This document shows, piece after piece, positions 10,888-19,772 of a DNA stretch of 64,000 bases. The notes below the pieces were generated by a model, which saw only the letters and a list, made by a program, of their open reading frames with translations, searched no databases and had not been told where the DNA came from. The stretch covers positions 1-64,000 of the forward strand of contig NZ_CADEPL010000003.1 of assembly GCF_902829295.1 (NCBI RefSeq), in the 5' to 3' direction. The translations under genes were made by a program, and so were the position numbers. How positions within the stretch are numbered: the stretch's first letter is position 1; each line of letters begins with the position of its first letter. Source of the stretch: Vogesella oryzae (GTDB taxonomy: Bacteria; Pseudomonadota; Gammaproteobacteria; Burkholderiales; Chromobacteriaceae).

Positions 10888-11586
10888 ATGCAAGCTCCAG
10901 CCACGCCTGCCGGCGAGAAGGCCAGACTCGCCCTGCTACACCGCACCGCCCTGCTGGACACGCCGGCAGAACCGGAACTGGACCGTATCGTCAGCCTGGC
11001 GGCGGCGATGTTCGGCACCCCTACCGCGCTGCTGAGTCTGGTCGATCACGACCGGCAATGGTTCAAGGCGCGCCACGGCATGGCACTGACCGAAACGCCG
11101 CGCGAGTTATCGCTGTGCGGCCACGTGGTGGCCGACGGCAACATGCTGGTGGTGGAGGATACCCGGCAGGATGCCCGCTTTGCCGACAATCCGCTGGTCA
11201 CCAGCCTCGGCATGCGCTTCTACGCCGGCGCGCCGCTGCTGCTGGATGACAACCATGTCATTGGCACCCTGTGTCTCAACGATAGCCAGCCACGGCAATT
11301 CGGCGCCCACGAGCAACACCAGCTGCAGCTGCTGGCCGATACCGTGTGCGTGCTGCTGCGCCAGCGCATGGCCAACCACGCCATCAGCCAGCAATGCGAG
11401 CGGCTGGTCAGCGTCAACCAGGCGCAGGCCGGCTTTCTGCTGGACCGCAATATGGAGCCGGCCTGCGCCTGGTTGACGCTGACCAGCGCGCAGGATGGCA
11501 CGCACGCGCTGCAGCGGCCGCAAGGCGCGGTTGATGCCGACCGCCACCAGCAGTGCCGCCACCGCGCCGATCAGCCACTGCTGTAG
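10888..11586 (+). CDS. GAF-domain protein, truncated, with chimeric tail
   Basis: The frame starts at ATG 10888 (RBS CGGAG). It encodes a complete GAF domain from about residue 15 to 160 (LLHRTALLDTPAEPELDRIVSLAAAMFGTPTALLSLVDHDRQWFKA is the typical opening). A second sensory domain begins near residue 175 (LVSVNQAQAGFLLDRNM) but breaks off around base 11456. The last ~43 codons read across an inverted copy of the preceding sequence and then antisense through a sensor-kinase gene, so they are not native. Full-length relatives normally continue into GAF, GGDEF or kinase domains. Probably non-functional. Confidence 0.65.
   Translation: MQAPATPAGEKARLALLHRTALLDTPAEPELDRIVSLAAAMFGTPTALLSLVDHDRQWFKARHGMALTETPRELSLCGHVVADGNMLVVEDTRQDARFADNPLVTSLGMRFYAGAPLLLDDNHVIGTLCLNDSQPRQFGAHEQHQLQLLADTVCVLLRQRMANHAISQQCERLVSVNQAQAGFLLDRNMEPACAWLTLTSAQDGTHALQRPQGAVDADRHQQCRHRADQPLL
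11403..11487. repeat. perfect 31-bp inverted repeat at a gene-gene junction
   Basis: Arms 11403-11433 and 11457-11487 are exact reverse complements, separated by 23 bases. The left arm is native to the GAF gene. The right arm is its inverted copy, and beyond it the sequence is the 5' half of the opposite-strand sensor kinase gene. The repeat therefore marks a rearrangement or assembly breakpoint. Confidence 0.9.
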
Positions 11587-12081
11587 CAGCAGTTCGCGGA
11601 ACAGCTGCCGCGCCAGCGCCTGGCGGGAGAGGGTGGTTTCGCTGACCTGCACCAGCAGCAGCCGTTGGCCGCCGCCATAGTGCAGAGGCTGCGCCAAGAC
11701 TACGCTGCGGATGGCTTCGCCGCTGAAATGGGCATCGTAGAAACGCAGCTCGCCGGCGGCAGGCAACTGCGCCGGCAGCGGCAGCTCGGCATCGCCGGTA
11801 ATGGTGGAGCCGCCGGCAAATCCGATGCGGTAGAACACGCGGTCCTGGAAGTGCGGGTCGAACATCTCCAGCGCCGCCACCGGCAGATCGACCACCAGTT
11901 CGCCATCCTGCAGCGTGATGCGCTCGGCAATGCTGCGCGCCGAGGCCTGCAAGGTGCGGTCGAAGGCGGCGTTGGCCGCATCGCGCGCGTTGTCCTGTGC
12001 CAGCCAGGCCGTGGCGGCGGCCAGCGGCAGCAGCGGCAGCACCACCCATTGCACCAGCTCGCGGCGCAGCGAGCACTTCAT
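11488..12081 (-). pseudogene. sensor histidine kinase, 3' truncated (TctE-like)
   Basis: The gene starts at 12081, overlapping the response regulator stop as ATGA. About 196 residues are recognisable: a membrane anchor (WVVLPLLPLAAATAWLA), a periplasmic 2CSK_N-type sensor region, and a second helix (QWLIGAVAALLVAVGINRAL) followed by RPLQRVRA. Where the HAMP, HisKA and ATPase domains should follow, the sequence passes into the inverted repeat at 11487 and then antisense through the GAF gene. The frame stays open to 11107 but without kinase sequence. It cannot autophosphorylate, so the response regulator has lost its partner. Confidence 0.8.
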
Positions 12082-12746
12082 TTGGCCACGTCCAGCATAT
12101 AACCCAGCCCGCGCAGGGTGAGGATCACCACGCCGCTGTCGGCCAGCTTCTTGCGCAGACGATGCACATAGATTTCCATCGCTTCCGCACTCAGCTCCTG
12201 ATCCAGCCGCACGATCTGCTCGGCCAGGGTGTCCTTGCTCACCGGCTTGCCCTGGCGGTAGAGCAGTACTTCCAGCACCGCCATCTCGCGCGGGGTCAGC
12301 GCCAAAGGTTGGCCGCGCACGCTGTAGCGTTTGCTGTCCGGCTCGAAGCGCAACTCGCCACACTGCAGCGCGCCGTCTTCCTTGCCCTGCGAACGGCGCA
12401 GCAGCGCGCGCACCCGCGCTTCCAGCTCGGCCAGCTCGAACGGCTTGCCGAGGTAGTCGTCGGCGCCCAGATCGAGGCCATGTACCCGCGCATCCACCCC
12501 GGTCTGCGCGGTCAGCACCAGCACCGGCACCTTGTTGCCGCGCCGGCGCAGGCGCTTGAGCACCTCGAAACCGTCCATGCGCGGCAGGCCGATGTCGAGG
12601 ATCACCAGCGAATACGGCTCGTAGCCCAGCAGTTGGTCTGCCTGCACGCCGTCGGCGGCGACATCCACCGCATGGCCGGAGGCGGACAAGGCCTTTTGCA
12701 GCCACAGCGCGATATCCGGATTGTCTTCCACCAGCAACAGTCTCAT
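12078..12746 (-). CDS. OmpR/PhoB-type response regulator, TctD-like
   Basis: A 222-residue regulator. The receiver domain spans residues 1-115, with acidic ED near 8, phospho-acceptor D in LVILDIGLPRMDGF near 51, and K in GKPFELAEL near 101. The winged-helix output domain follows (LTPREMAVLEVLLYRQGKPVSKDTL, then VHRLRKKL and TLRGLGYML). It precedes the truncated kinase gene in an operon with a 4-base overlap. TctD/E pairs often sit beside a solute-binding protein, as here (12970-14019, divergent). Confidence 0.92.
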   Translation of the reverse strand: MRLLLVEDNPDIALWLQKALSASGHAVDVAADGVQADQLLGYEPYSLVILDIGLPRMDGFEVLKRLRRRGNKVPVLVLTAQTGVDARVHGLDLGADDYLGKPFELAELEARVRALLRRSQGKEDGALQCGELRFEPDSKRYSVRGQPLALTPREMAVLEVLLYRQGKPVSKDTLAEQIVRLDQELSAEAMEIYVHRLRKKLADSGVVILTLRGLGYMLDVAK

Positions 12747-12969
12747 GCTCTCGCTCTCTTGTTTTTGCCTGTCATGTTGTGCGCCTGCCCGCGGCAGCCT
12801 GTGCTGCGGGAAGCCGTGTGTTCTTTTATCGTATCACCCGTGCCAATGGCTGCCGCAGCCGGCACCATGGCACGGCGACATTGTTGCACGCAGCAACGCG
12901 ATAATCCGCTATCGACAGCGCAATGAAAGCCGGTCTGGCCAGACTGGCGTGACACAGAAGGAAACCCGC

Positions 12970-14019
12970 ATGAAGCGCTTGCACCTGGTGCTATTACTGC
13001 TGGCAGCCAGCCCGGCGCTGGCCGGTGTCGTGCCGCGCAGCACGCAGGAAGAAACCGCGCGCCGCGAGCAGCGGCTGGTGGTGGACTCCACCACCGACCG
13101 CGAGCAGGTAACACCGCTACTGGCGGCGTTTCGCCAGCGTTATCCCTACCTGCAGGTGGAGTACCGCGATCTGTCCGGCGCCGATATTTATCGCCGCGCC
13201 TTCACCGCTACCCAGCATGGTGATGTGCTGTGGAGCTCGGCGATGGACCTGCAGATCAAGCTGGTCAACCTGGGACTGGCACAGCGCTACAGCTCGCCGC
13301 AAAAACTGGCGCTGCCCGGCTGGGCATCGTGGCGTGACGAAGTCTACGGCACCACCTTCGAGCCTATCGTGCTGGCCTACAACCGCCAGCGCATCGCCGA
13401 TGACAACATGCCGGACAGCCACACCGCACTGCGCCGCGTGCTGCGGGCCGGCACCTGGCGGGTAGCCAGCTACGACGTGGAAAGCTCCGGTGCCGGCTAT
13501 TTTTTCTTCAGCCAGGATTCACGGCACAACCCGGAGTTCTGGGATCTGGCGACGGTGCTGGGACGCAGCATCCGCTACCAGGAAGGCAACAGCCTGACCC
13601 TGCTCAAGCGCCTGCAGCGCGGCGAGGCCGATATCGCCTATAACGTGCTGGGGCCGTATGCGTTGAGCTTTGCCCGCCAGCATCCTGAGGTGGGCTGGTT
13701 GCTACCGCAGGATTACACGCTGGTGGTCAGCCGCCTGCAGCTGATCCACAAACGGGCACAGCATCCGGCGGCGGCGCAGTTGTGGATGGATTTTGTGCTG
13801 TCGCGCGACGGGCAGCAGGTCCTGGCCAAAGCCAGCGGCCTGCCGCCGATCCGCGATGACCTGCCGCGCTGGTTTGGCAATATCGATCTGACACAACAGG
13901 CCGCCAGACTGCGGCCGATCCAGGTCGGTAGCGGCCTGCTGGTGTATCTGGACGCCGCCAAGCGCAGCCTGTTCCTGAAACGCTGGCGCGAGCAATTGCC
14001 GGCCGCAGCGCAACCGTGA
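12970..14019 (+). CDS. extracellular solute-binding protein, AfuA/Fe3+-type
   Basis: A 349-residue secreted binding protein with signal peptide MKRLHLVLLLLAASPALA. The mature protein follows the family 1/13 plan: LVVDSTTDREQVTPLLAAFRQRYPYLQVEYRDLSG, then GTTFEPIVLAYNRQRI and IAYNVLGPYALSFARQHPEVGWLLPQDYTLVVSR. Divergently placed next to the response regulator; in several bacteria such proteins act as the periplasmic co-sensor for a TctE-like kinase, which is an inference here. No permease genes adjoin. RBS AAGGAAA. Confidence 0.85.
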   Translation: MKRLHLVLLLLAASPALAGVVPRSTQEETARREQRLVVDSTTDREQVTPLLAAFRQRYPYLQVEYRDLSGADIYRRAFTATQHGDVLWSSAMDLQIKLVNLGLAQRYSSPQKLALPGWASWRDEVYGTTFEPIVLAYNRQRIADDNMPDSHTALRRVLRAGTWRVASYDVESSGAGYFFFSQDSRHNPEFWDLATVLGRSIRYQEGNSLTLLKRLQRGEADIAYNVLGPYALSFARQHPEVGWLLPQDYTLVVSRLQLIHKRAQHPAAAQLWMDFVLSRDGQQVLAKASGLPPIRDDLPRWFGNIDLTQQAARLRPIQVGSGLLVYLDAAKRSLFLKRWREQLPAAAQP

Positions 14020-14114
14020 GGGTTGCGGCCAACCTTGTCGCGGCGGCGCGGGCCACCGTGTGTGCTCCCGTTAGCCGCAGTGTTGTAGCTCCCAGCCGCC
14101 GGCAGTCGCCATGA

Positions 14115-14134
14115 CAAAGGGGGCCGCAGCCCCC
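14115..14134 (-). terminator. weak intrinsic terminator for the YIP1 gene
   Basis: Stem GGGGGC/GCCCCC with a 4-base loop; read on the minus strand it is followed by TTTG. It lies 18 bp after the YIP1 stop. Confidence 0.5.
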
Positions 14135-14152
14135 TGTGCCGTGCCTGCCGCG

Positions 14153-14716
14153 CTACAGCAATGGCAGCAGAATCAGCGCCACCAGCAGGCTCCACACCAG
14201 CGCGCCGACGCTGAACACGGTGTAGGCCAGCGATTCGGTCCGCACCGAATCATCGTGCTCGAACAGCGCATCCAGCCCGTGATACAGCAGCAACGCCGAA
14301 GCCACCAACCCCAGCACGCCAACCGCGGCATTGAACAGCGGCCACGGCAGCAGCAGCCCCAGCGACGACAGCCAGATCGGCAGCGCGGTGAGGCCGGCCA
14401 GCCGGTAGCAATCGGCATATGGCGGGCGGGCGGCGGCATGCACCGCCTTGCGGATAAACGCGGCCATCAGGTGCACGCTGCCCCAGCAGGCCAGCCAGAA
14501 CAGCAGCACCATCATGTCCCAGCCCGGCAGCGACAGCGCCGGCGAGTAGACGTGGCCATTGATATGGCCGGCATACAGCAGCATCGCGGCGCACAGCGTG
14601 GAGGCCGGCAGCACCACGCGCATGAAGCTGTGCATCAGATCGGGGTGGCGGCCGGCCAGTTCGTCCCAGCCGTGGTGGGACGACAGCAACATTCGGAACG
14701 GGGTAAGCGGGGTCAT
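14153..14716 (-). CDS. YIP1 family membrane protein
   Basis: A 187-residue protein with about five hydrophobic segments, e.g. VVLPASTLCAAMLLYAG, MMVLLFWLACWGSVHLMAAFI and VFSVGALVWSLLVALILLPLL. The arrangement, with a short soluble N-terminus beginning MTPLTPFRMLLSSHHGWDEL, matches bacterial Yip1-domain proteins, whose function is unknown. The start at 14716 follows GGGAG. A palindrome upstream (14757-14771) resembles the operator of the MarR/DUF488 operon 1.4 kb away. Confidence 0.75.
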   Translation of the reverse strand: MTPLTPFRMLLSSHHGWDELAGRHPDLMHSFMRVVLPASTLCAAMLLYAGHINGHVYSPALSLPGWDMMVLLFWLACWGSVHLMAAFIRKAVHAAARPPYADCYRLAGLTALPIWLSSLGLLLPWPLFNAAVGVLGLVASALLLYHGLDALFEHDDSVRTESLAYTVFSVGALVWSLLVALILLPLL

Positions 14717-14756
14717 GGCGGTACTCCCAGGCAAAGGGCGGGTGACACTTTATTTA

Positions 14757-14771
14757 TATCGCAGCACGATA
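14757..14771. promoter_or_regulatory. probable MarR operator, site 1
   Basis: TATCGCAGCACGATA: 6-bp arms with one mismatch around a 3-bp centre. It is nearly the same word as the site at 16161-16175 and lies between the divergent YIP1 gene and the small gene at 14922. Confidence 0.6.
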
Positions 14772-14921
14772 CAAATACAAGCCGGTGCGCCAGCCAGGTG
14801 CGCGCTGCCTCGCCACGAGGCACGCCTGCACCAGCTTCTGGCCGCCAGCCCCGCCGGGCGCTGCCGAATCCGGGCACGGCTTTTGCAAAGTAACGCGCAA
14901 TACCTTGCGCCGGAGATCACC

Positions 14922-15149
14922 ATGCTCGCCTGCTTTGCCAAACCCAAACCCGCCCACACCAGTGAAGCGGTGATATTCAATTACCAGCGCCCGACGCGTG
15001 CGCGGCTGGTGGCACAGGACAACAAGGGCGGCCTGTGGCTGGTGGAAGCGTTCGATCCGCTGCACAAGGTGTGGGTATGGCAGGACGAGAGCCACAATAT
15101 GGAAAAGGCGGTGGACGATGCCCGCCGCCTGAGTCTGTTTCCGGGCTGA
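14922..15149 (+). CDS. small hypothetical protein (75 aa)
   Basis: A short frame with a good RBS (CGGAGATCACC-ATG). The protein begins MLACFAKPKPAHTSEAVIFNYQR and contains RLVAQDNKGGLWLVEAFDPLHKVWVWQDE, a pattern of alternating hydrophobic residues that suggests a small beta-sheet domain. I do not recognise the family. Confidence 0.55.
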   Translation: MLACFAKPKPAHTSEAVIFNYQRPTRARLVAQDNKGGLWLVEAFDPLHKVWVWQDESHNMEKAVDDARRLSLFPG

Positions 15150-15164
15150 GCCGCCGCCAGCCTG

Positions 15165-15182
15165 GCGGCCAACGTTGGCCGC
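15165..15182. repeat. paired GCGGCCAAC palindrome between convergent genes
   Basis: Perfect 18-bp palindrome GCGGCCAACGTTGGCCGC, between the small gene ending at 15149 and the MarR gene ending at 15189. Confidence 0.85.
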
Positions 15183-15188
15183 AGCCAG

Positions 15189-15635
15189 TCATATCGCCGG
15201 ATCGCCGTCCGGCGTGGCCTGCAACAGGATTTCCAGCGAGGCGAAGCCGCCCAGCTGGCGCAGCGCCAGCAGTTCGTCACGATGCGCGCGCGCCATTTCT
15301 TCCACCAGCTGCTCGCCGCGCGGCAGCAGGCTCACTTCCACACAGCGCTTGTCGTCGCGGCCCGGCGTGCGCTGCACCAGCCCAAGCGCCTCGCAACGCG
15401 ACACCAGACCGACCACGCTGTGGTGCTGGGTCTGCAACCGTTCCGCCAGCTCGGCCACCGTCGCCCAGTCGCGCCCCGGATAGCCGCGCAGCTGCAGCAG
15501 CACCTGGTACTGCTGCGGTGTCAGCCCGTGCTGCAACGCCAGATCTTCACTGAAACGCAGAAAGCGCCGCAGGCGGTAGCGGAAATCGGCAAGCCGCTGG
15601 TAATCGTCCTTGCTGAGCGGGGCAGGTTGGGTCAT
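15189..15635 (-). CDS. MarR family regulator
   Basis: A 148-residue winged-helix repressor: FRYRLRRFLRFSEDLALQHGLTPQQYQVLLQLRG, then the recognition region VAELAERLQTQHHSVVGLVSRCEALGLVQR and the wing RTPGRDDKRCVEVSL. It lies 34 bp downstream of the DUF488 gene on the same strand, so the two are probably an operon. The palindrome upstream of DUF488 is a likely autoregulatory site. The RBS is weak, in keeping with translation from an operon message. Confidence 0.9.
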   Translation of the reverse strand: MTQPAPLSKDDYQRLADFRYRLRRFLRFSEDLALQHGLTPQQYQVLLQLRGYPGRDWATVAELAERLQTQHHSVVGLVSRCEALGLVQRTPGRDDKRCVEVSLLPRGEQLVEEMARAHRDELLALRQLGGFASLEILLQATPDGDPAI

Positions 15636-15669
15636 GGCACGGTGGCGTGGGCAAACAAGCGCCACCGTA

Positions 15670-16110
15670 TCACACTTCACCATGCTGCTCGACTTGAGCG
15701 GCGTAGCACACCGGCGACGCCAGTGTGTCGCCAGCCGCCTGCCATTGCACGGCGGCCAACCGTGCGGCGAGAAACTCGGCCAGCGCCTGCGCCGGATTGG
15801 GGTCGTCCGCCGAGGTATCGTGCAGCAACACCAGCTCGCCGTATTGCAGCGCCGCCTGCAGCAGCGGCTGCCAGCGTGCCGGGTTGGCCGCCAGATCCGC
15901 CCAGTAGCTGTCGCAGAAGCAGTCCCAGCGCCCGGCATCGCGCTGCAGCCAGCTCATCAGCCCCGCCGCCGGCGCCAGCCGCGGCAACCAGTGGGCGCGG
16001 GTGATGCTGCGCCGTGGCAGGCCGACCGGCCAGCTGGCGGTCACCAGAAAAACATTGTCGGCGCGCTGGCGGTAATCGGCAGCCGCCAGCAGACGAATGC
16101 TTGGCGTCAT
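15670..16110 (-). CDS. DUF488 family protein (YeaO-like)
   Basis: A 146-residue protein with the DUF488 plan: VFLVTASWPVGLPRRSIT in place of the usual VDRLWPRG stretch, LPRLAPAAGLMSWLQRDAGRWDCFCDSYWADL, and LVLLHDTSADDPNPAQALAEFL. Function is unknown; homologues are often linked to MarR regulators, as here. Start at 16110 with AAGGAG upstream; a longer open frame to 16596 is antisense to the ior gene and not coding. Confidence 0.8.
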   Translation of the reverse strand: MTPSIRLLAAADYRQRADNVFLVTASWPVGLPRRSITRAHWLPRLAPAAGLMSWLQRDAGRWDCFCDSYWADLAANPARWQPLLQAALQYGELVLLHDTSADDPNPAQALAEFLAARLAAVQWQAAGDTLASPVCYAAQVEQHGEV

Positions 16111-16160
16111 GATGTGCTCCTTGCGAGGTCTGGCCGCCGGCGATTGCCGCAGCATTAATG

Positions 16161-16175
16161 TATCGTAGAACGATA
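16161..16175. promoter_or_regulatory. probable MarR operator, site 2
   Basis: TATCGTAGAACGATA: perfect 6-bp arms around a 3-bp centre, 51 bp before the DUF488 start, in an AT-rich promoter-like stretch. Confidence 0.7.
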
Positions 16176-16228
16176 TATTTACCCCGGCATTGATCCAGAA
16201 CACTTTCTGCCCAGTTAACGCCAGCCAT

Positions 16229-16254
16229 AAAAAAAGCGGGCCTTGCGGCCCGCT
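16229..16254 (-). terminator. intrinsic terminator of the ior gene
   Basis: On the minus strand AGCGGGCC/GGCCCGCT forms an 8-bp stem with a 4-base loop, followed by seven T residues, 24 bp past the stop. Confidence 0.9.
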
Positions 16255-16277
16255 CAACACCCTCGAAACATTGTCCG

Positions 16278-19200
16278 TTACGCTGCCGCCCCCTTGCGGG
16301 CAGACGGCGACGCTTCGAACCCTTTGCGCAGCTCGGCCAGTTTCAAGCGGGCCTGCTTCAGGCCGGCATCCTTGACGTGGCCGAAGCCGCGAACCCCTTC
16401 GTACTGCTTGACCATCTCGGTGGCGGTTGCCAGGTTGCCCAGCTGCAGCTTGCCGATCAGCTCGTCCACCAGCTGCTCGAACTCGACGATCAGCGCGCGC
16501 TCCAGCTTGCGGTCGGCCTGCCAGCCGAACGGATCCAGCGCGCTGCCGCGCAGGCCCTTGAAGCGGGCGATGATGCCCATCGCCTTCAGTGCCCACGGGC
16601 CGAGGTTGATCTTGCGCGGCTGATGGCCGGTCATCCAGCTGGCACCGAAGTGGAAGGTGAGCTTGAGATCGCCGTCGAACTGCGCCGCCAGCTCGCGCTG
16701 GAATTCGCCATCGCTGTACAGCCGTGCCACTTCGTACTCGTCCTTGTAGGCCAGCAGGTGGTAGTAGTTTTTCGCCACCGCCAGCGTCAGCACGCTGCTG
16801 GCCGGATTCACCTGCTCCTCGGCCTGCTTCACGCGCTCCACGAGTGCCTTGTAGCGAGCGGCCAGTTTCTCGTCCTGATAGGCCACCAGCTCCTTGCTGC
16901 GGTGATGCAGTACGCCTTCCACCGTTTCACGTGGAACGAACTGCACCACGGCGGACGGCGCTACCAGCGCTTCCACCTTGGCCTGGTCATGGGCGGCATG
17001 ACGGCCCCAGGCAAACGCGTCCTGGTTGAATTTCACCGCCGCGCCATTCAACTCGATGGCGTGCATGATCGCTTCCAGCGATACCGGCACCAGCCCGCGC
17101 TGCCAGGCAAAACCCAGCATGAACATGTTGGCCGCAATGCCATCGCCCAGCAGGCTGGTGGCGATACGGGTGGCGTTGACCTCGGCAAAGTTGGCCGCAC
17201 CCACCGATTCGATGATGGCGTCCTTCATGGCCTTGGCCGGGAAGCGCACGTCCGGATTCTTCAGGAAGGCGCTGGTCGGCGATTCGTAGCTGTTCACCAC
17301 CGCATGGCTGAAGCCGTCGCGCATCTTGGCCATCGCTTCCTCGGCGGCGGTCACCACCAGGTCGCAGCCCAGCACCAGGTTGGCGTCGCCGGCGGCAATG
17401 CGTACCGCGTGCAGCTTGTCCTGCGTGTCGGCGATGCGCACGTGCGACCACACCGAGCCGCCTTTTTGCGCGAGGCCAGCCATATCCAGCACCGTCACCC
17501 CTTTGTTGTCGAGGTGGGCGGCCATGCCCAGCACCTGGCCGATGGTCACCACACCGGTACCGCCGATGCCGGTGACCATGATGCCGTACGGCTCGTGTGA
17601 CGACGGCAGCTGCGGCATCGGCAGTTCGCCCATGCTGTCCAGGCTGGCCTTGCCGTTGCTGCCTTTTTTCAGCTTGGCGCCGGCAACCGACACGAAGCTC
17701 GGGCAGAAGCCTTCCACGCAGCTGAAGTCCTTGTTGCAGCTGCTCTGGTCGATCTTGCGCTTGCGGCCGAGCGCGGTTTCCACCGGTAGTACCGACAGGC
17801 AGCCGGATTTCTTGCTGCAGTCGCCACAGCCTTCGCACACACGCTCGTTGATGAAGACGCGGCGATCCGGATCCGGATATTCCTTGCGCTTGCGACGGCG
17901 GCGTTTCTCGGCGGCACAGGTCTGGTCATGGATCAGGATGGTGACGCCTTCGATCTCGCGCAGTTCGCGCTGCACGCGGTCCAGCTCGCGGCGATGGAAC
18001 ACTTCCACCCCCGGCGCCAGATTGTCTTTCAGGCCATGCGCGGTACGGTACTTATCCGGATCATCGCTGGTGATCACGATGCGGCTGACGCCTTCGGCAT
18101 GCACCTGACGGGTAATCATCGGCACATCCAGATAACCGTCCACATGTTGGCCGCCGGTCATCGCCACTGCGTCGTTGTACAGGATCTTGTAGGTGATGTT
18201 GACCTTGCCTGCTACCGCGGCGCGGATGGCCAGCAGGCCGGAGTGGAAGTAGGTGCCGTCACCGAGGTTGGTGAAAATGTGCTTGGTGGTGGTGAACGGC
18301 GCCTGGCCCAGCCAGGTAATGCCTTCGCCGCCCATCTGGGTAAAGGTCTTGGTGCTGTCGCCCTCGATCCAGTGCGCCATGTAGTGGCAGCCGATGCCGG
18401 CCACCGCGCGGCTGCCTTCCGGCACCTTGGTGCTGGTGTTGTGCGGGCAGCCGGAGCAGTAATGCGGAATACGCGCGATAGCTTCGCGCGGCTGCACCAG
18501 CTGCGCTTCTTTTTCTTCGTAGAACTTCAGCCGGTCGTGGATCACCGGGCTGTCGTAGATATTGGCCAGCCGTTTGGCGATGGCGCGGGCGATCATCGCC
18601 GGGGTCAGCTCGCCGGCCGCCGGCAGCAGCCAGTCGCCGTGCGGCAGCGCCCATTCGCCTTTCTCGGCGAACTTGCCCACCACGCGCGGCCGTACGTCGT
18701 CGCGCCAGTTGTACAGCTGTTCCTTCAGCTGGTACTCGATGATCTGGCGCTTTTCTTCCACCACCAGGATCTCGTCCAGCCCTTCGGCAAAGTGGCGCAC
18801 GCCTTCCGGCTCCAGCGGCCACACCATGCCCACCTTGAAAATGCGCAGGCCGATGTCCGCGGCCAACGCCTCGTCGATGCCGAGGTCGTCCAGCGCCTGC
18901 ATTACGTCGAGGTAGCTCTTGCCGCAGGTGATGATGCCCAGGCGCGCCTTGGGCGAATCCAGGGTGATATGGTTGAGCTTGTTGACGCGCGCATAGGCCA
19001 GCGCCGCATACAGGCGGTGGTGCAGCACGCGTTTTTCCTGCGCCAGCGGGGTATCCGGCCAGCGGATGGACAGCCCGTCTTCCGGCAGCGGGAAGTCGTC
19101 CGGAATCACGCAGTTGACGCGTTCCGGGCTGATATCGACCACTGCCGAGCTTTCGATGGTGTCGGTAATCGCCTTGATCGACACCCAGCAACCGGAATAG

Positions 19201-19772
19201 CGGCTCATCGCCCAGCCGTGCAGACCGAAGTCGATCACTTCCTGCACCCCGGACGGCGACAGCACCGGGATCATGCTGGCAGCCAGGATGTGGTCGGACT
19301 GGTGCGGGAAGGTGGAAGACTTGGCGGCATGGTCGTCGCCGCAGATCAGCAGCACACCGCCGTTCTTGCTGGTACCGGCTACGTTGCCGTGCTTGATCAC
19401 GTCGCCGGAGCGGTCGACCCCCGGCCCCTTGCCGTACCACATGGCGTACACGCCGTCGTACTTGGCGCCATCGAACATGTTCACCTGCTGGGTGCCCCAT
19501 ACCGCGGTGGCGGCCAGGTCTTCGTTGAGGCCCGGGTGGAACACCACATTGTGCGCGGTCAGGTACTTTTCGGCCTTCTGCATGTTCTGGTCGACGTTGC
19601 CCAGCGGCGAGCCGCGGTAGCCGGTAACGTAGCCGGCGGTATTGAGGCCGGCGGCGCGGTCGCGCTCCTGCTGCATCATCGGCAGGCGCACCAGCGCCTG
19701 AATACCATTGAGCAACACTTGGCCGGTGGGGGCGGTGTACTTGTCTTCCAGTTCGACGTGGCGAATCGACAT
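16278..19772 (-). CDS. indolepyruvate ferredoxin oxidoreductase, fused alpha-beta type
   Basis: A 1164-residue fused oxidoreductase that decarboxylates aryl- or branched 2-oxo acids to acyl-CoA with TPP. The N-terminal half holds GYRGSPLGNVDQNM and GDDHAAKSSTFPHQSD. TPP-binding features follow (HYMAHWIEGD, GEGITWLGQAPF, GDGTYFHSGLLAIRAA near residues 480-530). A cysteine-rich Fe-S motif CEGCGDCSKKSGC sits near 645. The C-terminal gamma-like domain starts at GIGGTGVVTIGQVLGMAA near 735. It is monocistronic, with its own terminator and a palindromic upstream site. Confidence 0.95.
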   Translation of the reverse strand: MSIRHVELEDKYTAPTGQVLLNGIQALVRLPMMQQERDRAAGLNTAGYVTGYRGSPLGNVDQNMQKAEKYLTAHNVVFHPGLNEDLAATAVWGTQQVNMFDGAKYDGVYAMWYGKGPGVDRSGDVIKHGNVAGTSKNGGVLLICGDDHAAKSSTFPHQSDHILAASMIPVLSPSGVQEVIDFGLHGWAMSRYSGCWVSIKAITDTIESSAVVDISPERVNCVIPDDFPLPEDGLSIRWPDTPLAQEKRVLHHRLYAALAYARVNKLNHITLDSPKARLGIITCGKSYLDVMQALDDLGIDEALAADIGLRIFKVGMVWPLEPEGVRHFAEGLDEILVVEEKRQIIEYQLKEQLYNWRDDVRPRVVGKFAEKGEWALPHGDWLLPAAGELTPAMIARAIAKRLANIYDSPVIHDRLKFYEEKEAQLVQPREAIARIPHYCSGCPHNTSTKVPEGSRAVAGIGCHYMAHWIEGDSTKTFTQMGGEGITWLGQAPFTTTKHIFTNLGDGTYFHSGLLAIRAAVAGKVNITYKILYNDAVAMTGGQHVDGYLDVPMITRQVHAEGVSRIVITSDDPDKYRTAHGLKDNLAPGVEVFHRRELDRVQRELREIEGVTILIHDQTCAAEKRRRRKRKEYPDPDRRVFINERVCEGCGDCSKKSGCLSVLPVETALGRKRKIDQSSCNKDFSCVEGFCPSFVSVAGAKLKKGSNGKASLDSMGELPMPQLPSSHEPYGIMVTGIGGTGVVTIGQVLGMAAHLDNKGVTVLDMAGLAQKGGSVWSHVRIADTQDKLHAVRIAAGDANLVLGCDLVVTAAEEAMAKMRDGFSHAVVNSYESPTSAFLKNPDVRFPAKAMKDAIIESVGAANFAEVNATRIATSLLGDGIAANMFMLGFAWQRGLVPVSLEAIMHAIELNGAAVKFNQDAFAWGRHAAHDQAKVEALVAPSAVVQFVPRETVEGVLHHRSKELVAYQDEKLAARYKALVERVKQAEEQVNPASSVLTLAVAKNYYHLLAYKDEYEVARLYSDGEFQRELAAQFDGDLKLTFHFGASWMTGHQPRKINLGPWALKAMGIIARFKGLRGSALDPFGWQADRKLERALIVEFEQLVDELIGKLQLGNLATATEMVKQYEGVRGFGHVKDAGLKQARLKLAELRKGFEASPSARKGAAA

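Noticed and set aside
12721-12969. Upstream in-frame extension of the binding-protein gene at 12970
   Set aside because: The signal peptide and RBS fit the ATG at 12970; the extension is antisense to the response regulator start.
16110-16596. Long minus-strand open frame continuing upstream of the DUF488 gene
   Set aside because: It runs through the ior terminator and in antisense through the ior 3' end; a good RBS and family match place the start at 16110.
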